DNA of 64,000 nucleotides from positions 7,219-71,218 of the forward strand of contig JBEKMC010000004.1 in the NCBI GenBank assembly GCA_050008715.1, written 5' to 3'. The DNA is from JAKACA01 sp050008715. GTDB taxonomy: Bacteria; Actinomycetota; Acidimicrobiia; Acidimicrobiales; Bog-793. The notes below the pieces were generated by a model. That model made no database searches, had not been told where the DNA came from, and saw nothing but the letters and a program-made list of their open reading frames with translations. Both the position numbers and the translations under genes were made by a program. Of this stretch, positions 42,707 to 50,518 are shown piece by piece; positions within the stretch are counted from its first letter, which is position 1, and the number at the start of each line of letters is the position of its first letter.

Positions 42707-45700
42707 TCAGGACGCCACCGCCTGGGTACCGAACAACTCCTTCAGTGCGCCCACGATCCCGCTCCTCGGATCGACGTTGAACTGCGGAGGGAGCCGGAGG
42801 ACCTTGTCGCCCAGCTTGACGTGCACGGGCGACAGGCCCGGGTGCTCCATCACGAGCTCGCGCAGCTGGCGCACCATCGAGTCGGTGAGCTGGTGCAGAG
42901 GCAGCGTCACCTCGATCGGCGCACCGGGGGCCGAGGAGACGAGCTCGGGACGCCTGACCTCCATCGCGATCAGCTTCGGCTGCTCGTCCCGACTGTCGAT
43001 CCTCCCCCGGATCACGACGATGGCATCTTCTTCGAGCAGGCCGCCGTACTCCATCATGGTCTTCGGGAACATCATCACCTCGATGGCGGCGTCGAGATCC
43101 TCGAGGACGAAGGTCGCCATCAGCTCCCCCCGGCGCGTGTAGCGCCGCGACAAGGTCGTGACGACGCCTCCCGTCACAACGGCTCCCGTGACGATCGGCC
43201 CGCCGTCGGGCGCCACCACACCGGAGGCGCCTTCGGAGTCGAGCACGTCCCGGATCGAATGCGTCGCCGCCCTGCGGAGAGCCGCCTCGAGCCCTCGCAA
43301 AGGGTGGTCGCTCACGTACAGCCCCAGCATCTCCTTCTCGAATGCCAGGCGGTCGGTCTTGTTGAACTCGGTGTCCGGAATCGGGACGCGAGCGTCGTCG
43401 AAGGCGGATGAGTCCTCGCCCGCTTCCACTGCTTCGGCCTCGAGCAACGAGAAAAGGGTCGAGATACCCAGATCCTCTTCCCGCCGTCGTGTGAGCGAAC
43501 GGTCGACAATGTCCTCGAACACGAGGCAGAGGCCCTGGCGTGGATGACCGCAGGAGTCGAATGCTCCCGCCTTGGCGAGCGATTCGATGGCCCGCTTGTT
43601 GAGGGCGCTCGGGTCGACACGCTTGCAGAAATCGTAGAAATCGCAGTAGGGACCACGTGCCTCACGTTCGGAGACGACAAGGTCGACGATTGCATCCCCG
43701 ACGTTGCGGACGGCGGAGAGCCCGAACACGATCACCTTGTCATGCGCACGGGCCGAGAAGTGCGACACCGAGGTGTTGATGTCCGGGACGCGTACCTCGA
43801 TGCCGAGTGTGCGGCACTCGGAGAGGTACACGGCCGTCTTGTCCTTGTCGTCCTTCACCGACGAGAGAAGGGCTGCGAGGTACTCGACGGGGTGGTTCGC
43901 CTTCAGCCATGCCGTTTGATACGCGACGAGCCCATACCCGTACGAATGAGCTTTGTTGAACGCATAATCGGCAAACGGCTCGATGATGTCGAACAGGTCG
44001 GTCCCGAGCTTCTCGCCGTAGCCCTGCTGCATGCAGCCCTCGACGAACTTGCCACGCTCGGCAGCGATGAGCGACCGGATCTTCTTGCCGCAGGCTTTGC
44101 GGAGGTTGTCCGCCTCCTCGAGGGTGTAGCCGGCAAAACGCTGGGCGACTCGCATCACCGACTCCTGATACAGCATCAGGCCGTAGGTGTCCCCGAGGAT
44201 GGGCTCGAGGTCAGGGTGGAGGTACGTGAGCACCTTCCGGTTGTTCTTCAGCTCGGGATAGTCGCGGTGCATGTTCGCGGCCATCGGACCGGGCCGGTAC
44301 AGCGCAACGAGCGCCGCCACGTCGTCGAACGACGTGGGAGCAAGCGAGCGCAACGTCTGGCGCATCGCGCCACCTTCGAGCTGGAACACCCCGATCGTCT
44401 CGGCTCGCCGGAGCATCTCGAAGGTCAGCTCGTCGTCGAGCGGGATGTTGTCGATGTCGGGACGGGTACCGGTGCCCTCGGCGATGAGGTCGAGCGCGGT
44501 CTCGATCACCGAGAGGTTGCGGAGCCCGAGGAAGTCCATCTTCAACAGCCCGAGGTCTTCGACACCGTGCATCTCGTACTGGGTGACGATGGGCGCCAGC
44601 GCCGGATCCTGGCCGGGTTCGGGCTTGCGCTGAACCGGCAGGTACTCGGTGAGGGGCTCGTCGGTGATGACGACTGCCGCCGCGTGAATCCCGTCTTGCC
44701 GCCGGAGGTTCTCCAGGCCCTTGGCCACGTCGATGACCTGCTTCGCCTCCGGATCCATCTCGTAGAGGTCACGCAAGTCCTTCGCCGCCATGAAGCCGTC
44801 CTCGTGTCCCTCGATCTTGTCGAGGCAGGCGGCGAGCGGCGTGTCGCGGCCCATGACGAGCGGCGGCATTGCCTTGGCGATGCGGTCTCCGACGAGGTAG
44901 GGCTTGCCAAGGACCCGGGCGGCGTCCCGCACCGCTGCACGGGCCTTGATCGTGGAGAACGTCACGATCTGGGCGACATGGTCGGCTCCGTATCGCTCGG
45001 CGGCGTACCGGATCATCTCGCCCCGCCGGCGTTCGTCGAAGTCCATGTCGATGTCGGGCATCTGCTTGCGGCCCGGATTGAGGAAGCGCTCGAAGAGCAG
45101 GTCGTACCGGATCGGGTCGAGGTCGACGATGCGCAGGCAGTACGCCACGCAACAGCCGGCGGCCGAGCCTCGGCCAGGACCCACTCGGATGCCGTGCGAG
45201 CGGGCGTAGGCGATGAGGTCCCACACGACGAGGAAGTACGCCGGGAAACCCATCTCCGAGATGACCCGCAGCTCGAACTCCAGGCGCTCGGTCACGGCGG
45301 CCGGCAGGGTCTCGCCGTAGCGAGCGCGGGCTCCCTCGTAGGTCAGGTGGCGGAGATAGGCCGCCGCAGCCTCGTCGTAGGGCGCACCCTTCTGGGCGAA
45401 TTCATCGGGGAGCGGGAACTTCGGAAGGCTTGGGCGCCCGAGCTCGATCTCGACGGATGCCCGCTCGGCGATCCAAAGGGTGTTGTCGCAGGCCTCTGGC
45501 AGCTCGGCAAACAGAGACCGCATCTCGCGGGCTGTCTTCACGTAGTGCTCTTGGCCCTGGAACTTGAACCGGTTCGGGTCGTCTCTCGTCGCCCCGGTCT
45601 GGACGCAGAGCAGGACATCGTGAGCTTCCGCATCCGAGCGGCGGCAGTAATGGCTGTCGTTGGTGGCCACGAGGGGAGCGTCGAGCGCACGGGCGATCTC

Positions 45701-46330
45701 GACGAGCTGCGGGTTCGTGCGGCGCTGATCCGCCAGCCCATGGTCCTGCAGTTCGACGAAGAGCTGGTCGCGACCGAAGATGTCCTGTAGACGAGCGGCG
45801 AGCTCGAGTGCTCGCGCCGAGTCGCCGCCCAACAGCGCCTGCAGGACGACGCCGCCCAGGCACCCGGTGGTGGCGATCAATCCGTCGTGATGGGCCTCGA
45901 GCAGCTCCCAGTCGACTCGCGGCTTGTAGTAGTAGCCCTCCAGGTACGCGGCCGACGACAGTTTGACCAGGTTGCGGTAGCCCGCAGTCGTCTCCGCGAG
46001 CAGGGTGAGGTGGTAGTAGAGCTTGTCGCCGCGGGCGTCGTCGCCACCCGTGTCGTCCATCCGCCCTCGGCGCACCGGCCGCTCGTGGCGCGAGCTGGCG
46101 GCCATGTACGCCTCCGTGCCGATGATCGGCGTGATGCCCTGCTGCCGGCACTCCTTGTAGAAGTCCAGCACGCCGTACATGTTGCCGTGGTCGGTGATGG
46201 CGAGGGCGGGCTGGCCGTCAGCGACCGCCGTTGCGACCACATCGCGGATGCGGGAGGCTCCGTCGAGCATCGAATACTCGGTATGGGTGTGGAGGTGTGC
46301 GAAGGATCCGGGTCTCGTCTGGTCGTCCAC
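42707..46330 (-). CDS. dnaE: DNA polymerase III alpha subunit
   Basis: Replicative DNA polymerase, 1207 residues, GTG start. The N-terminal PHP domain starts with FAHLHTHTEYSMLDGASRI; the catalytic acidic residues are in PDIDMDFDERRRGEMI (C-family polymerase); VGPGRGSAAGCCVAYCLRI precedes. The thumb and fingers region DFLGLRNLSVIETALDLI, the helix-hairpin-helix and OB-fold at the C terminus (VTGGVVTTLSRRYTRRGELMATFVLED) complete the DnaE1 order. It lies downstream of bpa on the same strand, with a palindromic sequence between. Confidence 0.97.
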   Translation of the reverse strand: MDDQTRPGSFAHLHTHTEYSMLDGASRIRDVVATAVADGQPALAITDHGNMYGVLDFYKECRQQGITPIIGTEAYMAASSRHERPVRRGRMDDTGGDDARGDKLYYHLTLLAETTAGYRNLVKLSSAAYLEGYYYKPRVDWELLEAHHDGLIATTGCLGGVVLQALLGGDSARALELAARLQDIFGRDQLFVELQDHGLADQRRTNPQLVEIARALDAPLVATNDSHYCRRSDAEAHDVLLCVQTGATRDDPNRFKFQGQEHYVKTAREMRSLFAELPEACDNTLWIAERASVEIELGRPSLPKFPLPDEFAQKGAPYDEAAAAYLRHLTYEGARARYGETLPAAVTERLEFELRVISEMGFPAYFLVVWDLIAYARSHGIRVGPGRGSAAGCCVAYCLRIVDLDPIRYDLLFERFLNPGRKQMPDIDMDFDERRRGEMIRYAAERYGADHVAQIVTFSTIKARAAVRDAARVLGKPYLVGDRIAKAMPPLVMGRDTPLAACLDKIEGHEDGFMAAKDLRDLYEMDPEAKQVIDVAKGLENLRRQDGIHAAAVVITDEPLTEYLPVQRKPEPGQDPALAPIVTQYEMHGVEDLGLLKMDFLGLRNLSVIETALDLIAEGTGTRPDIDNIPLDDELTFEMLRRAETIGVFQLEGGAMRQTLRSLAPTSFDDVAALVALYRPGPMAANMHRDYPELKNNRKVLTYLHPDLEPILGDTYGLMLYQESVMRVAQRFAGYTLEEADNLRKACGKKIRSLIAAERGKFVEGCMQQGYGEKLGTDLFDIIEPFADYAFNKAHSYGYGLVAYQTAWLKANHPVEYLAALLSSVKDDKDKTAVYLSECRTLGIEVRVPDINTSVSHFSARAHDKVIVFGLSAVRNVGDAIVDLVVSEREARGPYCDFYDFCKRVDPSALNKRAIESLAKAGAFDSCGHPRQGLCLVFEDIVDRSLTRRREEDLGISTLFSLLEAEAVEAGEDSSAFDDARVPIPDTEFNKTDRLAFEKEMLGLYVSDHPLRGLEAALRRAATHSIRDVLDSEGASGVVAPDGGPIVTGAVVTGGVVTTLSRRYTRRGELMATFVLEDLDAAIEVMMFPKTMMEYGGLLEEDAIVVIRGRIDSRDEQPKLIAMEVRRPELVSSAPGAPIEVTLPLHQLTDSMVRQLRELVMEHPGLSPVHVKLGDKVLRLPPQFNVDPRSGIVGALKELFGTQAVAS

Positions 46331-46346
46331 TGCTCCGTCACCCCCT

Positions 46347-46375
46347 GTCCACAGCCGTTATCCCCGGCTGTGGAC
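46347..46375. promoter_or_regulatory. 29-bp perfect inverted repeat just upstream of dnaE
   Basis: GTCCACAGCC-(gttatcccc)-GGCTGTGGAC, 10-bp perfect arms with 9-nt centre, 16 bp before the dnaE start codon. The arms and centre resemble parts of DnaA boxes (TTATCCACA), but none is exact. It could be an operator for dnaE or a hairpin in the message that limits translation. Confidence 0.55.
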
Positions 46376-46514
46376 GAGTTACACCCTTGTCATTCGGCTC
46401 TCGACTGACCATAGCGCGCTGAGACTCGAGCGTGTGGGGAGACCGAGACCGGAGGCAGGGCCCGGAGCTAGGGCCGAAAGATAGGGCCCACAGATGGGAC
46501 TCGGAGATAGGAGC

Positions 46515-47009
46515 TCAGAGATAGGAACCGGGGCGCGCCGGAGTCTCGGAGCTGCCGCTGCCGGGTCCGATGGACCGCTGCCGCATCTCCTCGAGCTGGC
46601 TGCGAGCGGCCATCTGCTGGGCGAACAACGTCGCCTGGATGCCATGGAAGAGTCCTTCGAGCCACCCGACGAGTTGTGCCTGGGCGATTCGCAGCTCTGC
46701 GTCGCTCGGGATGTCGGAGTCGAACGGCAGGGCGAGCCGATCTAGCTCGGCGGTCAAATCGGGTGACAGCCCGCTCGCCAGTTCGCGCACGGACGTCTCG
46801 TAGATGTCCTTCAGGCGGATCCGGCTGGCCGAATCGAGCGGAGCCTGCCTCACCTCGTCGAGAAGCTGCTTGATCATCGACCCGATCCGCAAGACCTTGG
46901 CGGGCTGCTCGACGGAGTCGACGATTTCGACAGCTTCCACGCCGGCATCCTGGACGCCAGGACCCTTGCCGTCGCCGGCGCTCACCTCAGGAGGCAGGAT
47001 GTCGGTCAA
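46515..47009 (-). CDS. bpa: Bacterial proteasome activator
   Basis: 164 residues. Ring-forming ATP-independent activator that docks on the 20S proteasome and opens its gate. The conserved core VEQPAKVLRIGSMIKQLLDE, APLDSASRIRLKDIYETSVRELASGL and SDAELRIAQAQLVGWLEGLF is unmistakable. The C terminus is GSYL, equivalent to the GQYL docking tail in mycobacteria (HbYX-like; penultimate Tyr kept). Start TTG 47009 overlaps the upstream stop (TTGA); GTG 46985 is an alternative. Implies 20S proteasome genes elsewhere in the genome. Confidence 0.92.
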   Translation of the reverse strand: MTDILPPEVSAGDGKGPGVQDAGVEAVEIVDSVEQPAKVLRIGSMIKQLLDEVRQAPLDSASRIRLKDIYETSVRELASGLSPDLTAELDRLALPFDSDIPSDAELRIAQAQLVGWLEGLFHGIQATLFAQQMAARSQLEEMRQRSIGPGSGSSETPARPGSYL

Positions 47010-47401
47010 GCGTGTGCGAAACGGCGGATGTCCTCCACCGAGAGCTCGGCCGTCTGCTCCCCTTCGCACTGCTCGCAGCCCTCCACGTGTCGCCACGAGC
47101 GGATGCGGCGTGTGCCGGCGTCGTTCAGCACCACGACGAACGCATCCGAATCCTCGACGAACTCGAGCCGTACGTACGGGCGCCAGTCGGTGGCGGCAAG
47201 CGCAGGATCTACATCGAGACCCTTCAGTATGCGGCGAAAGCGGTAGGACGGGGCGTCGAACAGCCAGGTGCTGTGACATGAGTCGACGACCAGGAAACCC
47301 GCCGGATCTACTTGTGCGGCTTGAGTCACCTCGTCCTCCAATCCGCTCGGACCGCTCGCTCCGGCGGACTGTGGCAGGCCCGGGGATGAAGTGAGGGTCA
47401 T
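47006..47401 (-). CDS. Hypothetical protein upstream of bpa
   Basis: 131 residues from ATG 47401. After a flexible N terminus it has a compact domain: FLVVDSCHSTWLFDAPSYRF, RRILKGLDVDPALAATDWRPY, ending with a Cys pair CEQCEGEQTAELS. The two genes overlap by 4 nt and are probably cotranslated with the proteasome activator. No family recognised. Confidence 0.7.
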   Translation of the reverse strand: MTLTSSPGLPQSAGASGPSGLEDEVTQAAQVDPAGFLVVDSCHSTWLFDAPSYRFRRILKGLDVDPALAATDWRPYVRLEFVEDSDAFVVVLNDAGTRRIRSWRHVEGCEQCEGEQTAELSVEDIRRFAHA

Positions 47402-47552
47402 GGCACGATCATGCCGTTTGTTGCTGTGGAACGGAGCACATTCATGTTCCGATCACGTGACGATCGCCTTCTCCGAACGTCTCTCCGTCCATGCTGCCAC
47501 GAAGCCGGCGCCGGTTGGTTTCGCGTACGACGAGCTTCCAGGCACGTGCCGA

Positions 47553-47990
47553 TCAATGCCGGCGCATTCCGCGGGCCGCGCCGCCGAGGACGAGCTCGCC
47601 GCGCCCGTAACGCTCCGACATCGCGCCGAGCGAGCCCGTCAGGGCGTCGAGCTGCACGTTCGGCACGAGGAACCGATGGCGCTTTCGACTCGTCTCAACC
47701 ACGAGACTCGCAACCGTGGACAACTGGTACCGCTGTTGTCCGACCACCTCTGCAGACATCTGCGAGATCGCCAGCCACGGGATGAGGGCATAGGGCTCCC
47801 CGCTCGGTTTCTTCACGGTCATCCCCAGCTCGCCGAAGCTCAGCACGAGGTGGGGCACCTCGGTCGGCTGACCTGCCAGCTCCGCCAGGAGCGTCACCTC
47901 GATGAGATCGAGCGCGGTCACTCCTGTCAGGTCACTGCCAGGAATGATGCCAGTCGCCCGCTTGAACGGCCATTTTCGTGCACCGATCAT
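47553..47990 (-). CDS. Hypothetical protein divergent from pilT
   Basis: 145 residues. ATG 47990 has GGAGGGAAG seven bases upstream, so the longer in-frame start is unlikely. Pattern of beta strands: GVTALDLIEVTLLAEL, VPHLVLSFGELGMTVKKPSG and YALIPWLAISQMSAEVVG, then RKRHRFLVPNVQLD. This suggests a small beta-barrel (PH- or PilZ-like), but no PilZ motif (RxxxR / DxSxxG) is present. Neighbouring pilus genes make a pilus-related role possible. Confidence 0.65.
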   Translation of the reverse strand: MIGARKWPFKRATGIIPGSDLTGVTALDLIEVTLLAELAGQPTEVPHLVLSFGELGMTVKKPSGEPYALIPWLAISQMSAEVVGQQRYQLSTVASLVVETSRKRHRFLVPNVQLDALTGSLGAMSERYGRGELVLGGAARGMRRH

Positions 47991-48054
47991 CTGCTGCTTC
48001 CCTCCCTCAGCTTGCCCTTCCGCCGCCGAGCGCCGGTCCGGCACACACTATTCC

Positions 48055-48083
48055 GGAGGCATTCCGGGAGGTCGGATGCCTCC
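48055..48083. promoter_or_regulatory. Inverted repeat in the region divergent to pilT
   Basis: GGAGGCAT-(13 nt)-ATGCCTCC, perfect 8-bp arms, between the start of the hypothetical gene (47990, minus) and pilT (48183, plus). Suits an operator or a hairpin in either leader. Confidence 0.4.
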
Positions 48084-48132
48084 TTGCCACAGAGCGTAAC
48101 CGAACGGCCACTTCTTGTGCCAAAATGGTCAC

Positions 48133-48186
48133 ATGACGGAGCCGATTGCCACGTCCGCCGCGGTGCGCGACGATTCCTACCGATGA
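48133..48186 (+). CDS. Possible 17-residue leader peptide coupled to pilT
   Basis: ATG at 48133 opens a frame MTEPIATSAAVRDDSYR whose TGA (48184-48186) overlaps the pilT ATG (48183) as ATGA. No strong ribosome binding site precedes it. It could couple or modulate pilT translation, or be chance. Confidence 0.3.
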   Translation: MTEPIATSAAVRDDSYR

Positions 48187-49280
48187 ACCGAGGGGATCTC
48201 GACCGCCTGCTCCGCCGACTCGCTGACTCGGACGGTTCCGACCTTCACCTGAAGGTCGGATCGGTGCCGCGTATCCGGGTGCACGGAGATCTGATCCGGC
48301 TCACCGACGAAGTGGGGCCGCAGCCGGCCGAGCTCGAGGGGATCGCCCGCGAGATCATGCCGGAGCGGATCTGGGAGGGTTTCGAGAAGTCCTACGAAGG
48401 CGACTTCGCCTACGCCATCATGGGGCTCGGCCGCTTCCGGGTGAACGCATACCGCCAGCGCGGCTCCATCGGCATGGTCTTCCGGCTCGTGCGGTCGAGC
48501 GCGCGGTCGTTCGAGGATCTCAACCTGCCGGAGTCTGTGCGACGCCTCGCCGACGAGCAGCGTGGACTCGTGCTCGTCACCGGGCCTACCGGCTCGGGCA
48601 AGACGACGACGCTCGCCGCCATGATCGACCACATCAACCGCTCGCGCGAGTGCCACATCGTGACGATCGAGGATCCCATCGAGGTCCTCCACCGCGACGA
48701 GGTCGCTGCGATCAGCCAGCGCGAGGTCGGATTCGACACGGAGGGTTTCCTGATCGCGCTCCGCTCCGCCCTCCGGGAGGACCCGGACGTCATCCTTGTG
48801 GGCGAGATGCGCGACCCGGAGACGGTCGCCACCGCCCTCTCGGCTGCCGAGACCGGTCACCTCGTGCTCTCGACCCTGCACACCGTCGACGCCGTCGAGA
48901 CGATCAACCGTGTGGTGGACTTCTTCCCGCCGAACCAGCATCGCCAGGCTCGGATCACGCTTGCAGGCGCCCTCAAGGGAACCATCTGCCAGCGCCTCGT
49001 GCCCACGACGGACGGATCGGGTCGAGTGCCGGCTCTCGAGATCATGGTCGTGAACGGCCGGATCCAGCAGACGATCATCGACCCGGCTCGCGGCACTGAC
49101 ATCCTCCAGGTGATCCGGGAGGGCGAGTACTACGGCATGCAGACGTTCGACCAGGCGCTCGTGAACCTGTTGGAGCAAGGCGTCATCGATCTGCGGGCAG
49201 CCACGCAGGCCTCGTCGAACCCGCACGACCTTCGAGTTGCCCTGCAACAGCGCGGACTCGTACCGAGCGCAGCTCGCTGA
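48183..49280 (+). CDS. pilT: Type IV pilus twitching ATPase PilT (first copy)
   Basis: Hexameric ATPase that powers pilus retraction; cytoplasmic face of the membrane. The protein has 365 residues, normal for PilT. N-terminal PAS-like domain DLHLKVGSVPRIRVHGDL; Walker A GPTGSGKT at residues 134-141; Asp box TIEDPIEVLH; Walker B DPDVILVGEMRD; His box TGHLVLSTLHTVDAVETINR. The C-terminal retraction motif, AIRNLIR in the second copy, is replaced here by NGRIQQTII, which may change its mechanics. ATG 48183 was chosen because PilT homology begins there; the open frame upstream is not conserved. Confidence 0.92.
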   Translation: MNRGDLDRLLRRLADSDGSDLHLKVGSVPRIRVHGDLIRLTDEVGPQPAELEGIAREIMPERIWEGFEKSYEGDFAYAIMGLGRFRVNAYRQRGSIGMVFRLVRSSARSFEDLNLPESVRRLADEQRGLVLVTGPTGSGKTTTLAAMIDHINRSRECHIVTIEDPIEVLHRDEVAAISQREVGFDTEGFLIALRSALREDPDVILVGEMRDPETVATALSAAETGHLVLSTLHTVDAVETINRVVDFFPPNQHRQARITLAGALKGTICQRLVPTTDGSGRVPALEIMVVNGRIQQTIIDPARGTDILQVIREGEYYGMQTFDQALVNLLEQGVIDLRAATQASSNPHDLRVALQQRGLVPSAAR

Positions 49281-49292
49281 TCGAGGCGGGTC

Positions 49293-49318
49293 GCGGCCGG
49301 GCTCACGCGCCCGGCCGC
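49293..49318. terminator. Hairpin between convergent pilT and pilD
   Basis: GCGGCCGGG-(8 nt)-CCCGGCCGC, 9-bp perfect stem, 13 bp after the pilT stop. There is no T-tract, as is common for GC-rich actinobacterial terminators; it could serve both strands. Confidence 0.6.
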
Positions 49319-49424
49319 TCGTCGGCGCCGGCCGAACCGAGTGCGTGAGGCGACCGGGCACCCCCCTCGCCGGTCACGCTGTGCACGAGGAGGCAGCAGA
49401 AGGAGCCCTGTCATCCGTCGAGTG

Positions 49425-50213
49425 TCACCCGTGGAGCCAGACGTGGGCGATCGTCGGCCCGAAACAGACCGCCACCATCGTGCCGAGCGCCAGATAGGGA
49501 CCGAAGGCGAGCGCCGTCTTCCGATCGGCCTTTCGGCGCGCCAGCATCCAGACAGCCGGCAGGCCGGCGAAGACGAACGCAGCCAACATCCCGACGGCCA
49601 CGGCTCCGAGATCGAGCCATCCGAGCGCTGCGCCGCAGAGCGCAGAGAGCCGCACGTCGCCAAAACCCATCGCCCGCGGCGACACGAACCAGATCACGAA
49701 GAAGACCACGAAGCACGCCGCCCCTCCGACGAGGGAGAGCAGCAGGTGATGAAACCGATGCGATGGCCACGATGCCAGCACCAACGCGACGGCAAAGATT
49801 CCGGCCGTCACGTACAGCACCGTCCGCGGCAGCAGCTTGTGCTCGATGTCGATGACGGACAGGGCCACGAGCCCCGCTGCCAGCAGCGAGTACGCCGGCA
49901 CCGCCCAGAAGGTCGGCAGACGCCACGCCACGGCCGCGAATAGCAACGCCGTCGTGACCTCGACATACAGATCCCGTGGTGGGATGCGCACGCCGCAGGC
50001 CCGGCATCGTCCCCCAAGCAGCAGGTACGAGACGACCGGCACGTTGTCGATCGTGCGCAGAGGCGCTGCGCACGACGTGCAGTGGGATCCGGGGCGGACG
50101 ATCGACTCTTTTCGGGGGACTCGATCGGCGACGACGCCCACGAACGATCCGATGAGCAGTCCGAACACTGCGGCCACCACCGCGGCCACCGCATGGGGGT
50201 CAGCTACGTCCAT
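49425..50213 (-). CDS. pilD: Prepilin peptidase / N-methyltransferase
   Basis: Integral membrane aspartic protease that cuts the prepilin leader after Gly and methylates the new N terminus. The protein has 262 residues with about seven membrane segments. N-terminal domain: LLIGSFVGVVADRVPRKES; zinc-binding tetracysteine CTSC...CRAC; the catalytic Asp residues are in SVIDIEHKLLP and MGFGDVRLSAL. The start is ATG 50213; the longer frame is a read of the divergent promoter region. It should process both pilins at 60-62 kb. Confidence 0.95.
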   Translation of the reverse strand: MDVADPHAVAAVVAAVFGLLIGSFVGVVADRVPRKESIVRPGSHCTSCAAPLRTIDNVPVVSYLLLGGRCRACGVRIPPRDLYVEVTTALLFAAVAWRLPTFWAVPAYSLLAAGLVALSVIDIEHKLLPRTVLYVTAGIFAVALVLASWPSHRFHHLLLSLVGGAACFVVFFVIWFVSPRAMGFGDVRLSALCGAALGWLDLGAVAVGMLAAFVFAGLPAVWMLARRKADRKTALAFGPYLALGTMVAVCFGPTIAHVWLHG

Positions 50214-50321
50214 GAACGCCTCACGCTCGTCGATCTGGTGTCTGCCCTCGCTCGGATCAGCTGTGAGGGGCCCGCTTCGCAGGATATTCCGTGTTGCCAA
50301 TGTTGCAGAAGTTACGATCCT

Positions 50322-50349
50322 TAAACTCCGGGGGCTGAGATGCCGATAC
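50322..50349 (+). promoter_or_regulatory. Sigma-28-like promoter ahead of the pilB operon
   Basis: TAAACTCC then GCCGATAC, with 16 nt between TAAA and GCCGATAC (50322-50325 and 50342-50349). The sigma-28 (FliA/WhiG-type) consensus is TAAA-N15-GCCGATAA. It lies 170 bp before the pilB ATG. The same layout occurs before the first pilin gene. Confidence 0.6.
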
Positions 50350-50518
50350 GTAGCGTACAATGTGTGGTGGCTCGAACGCTCTGAGCGCGCGAGTTCCGAA
50401 TGTGCCTGCCAACGCTGTGAGGGTCCGAGGGAGGATAGGTGAGCAACCCGTTTTGCGGTAGTGCGACTGTCCGCAATGCCGCCGCGCGCGCCTCGTGCCT
50501 TGAGGCGAGGTGGTGTCG

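Noticed and set aside
47391..48182. 264-residue N-terminal extension of PilT
   Set aside because: It reads antisense through another gene and a regulatory gap; PilT homology begins at 48183.
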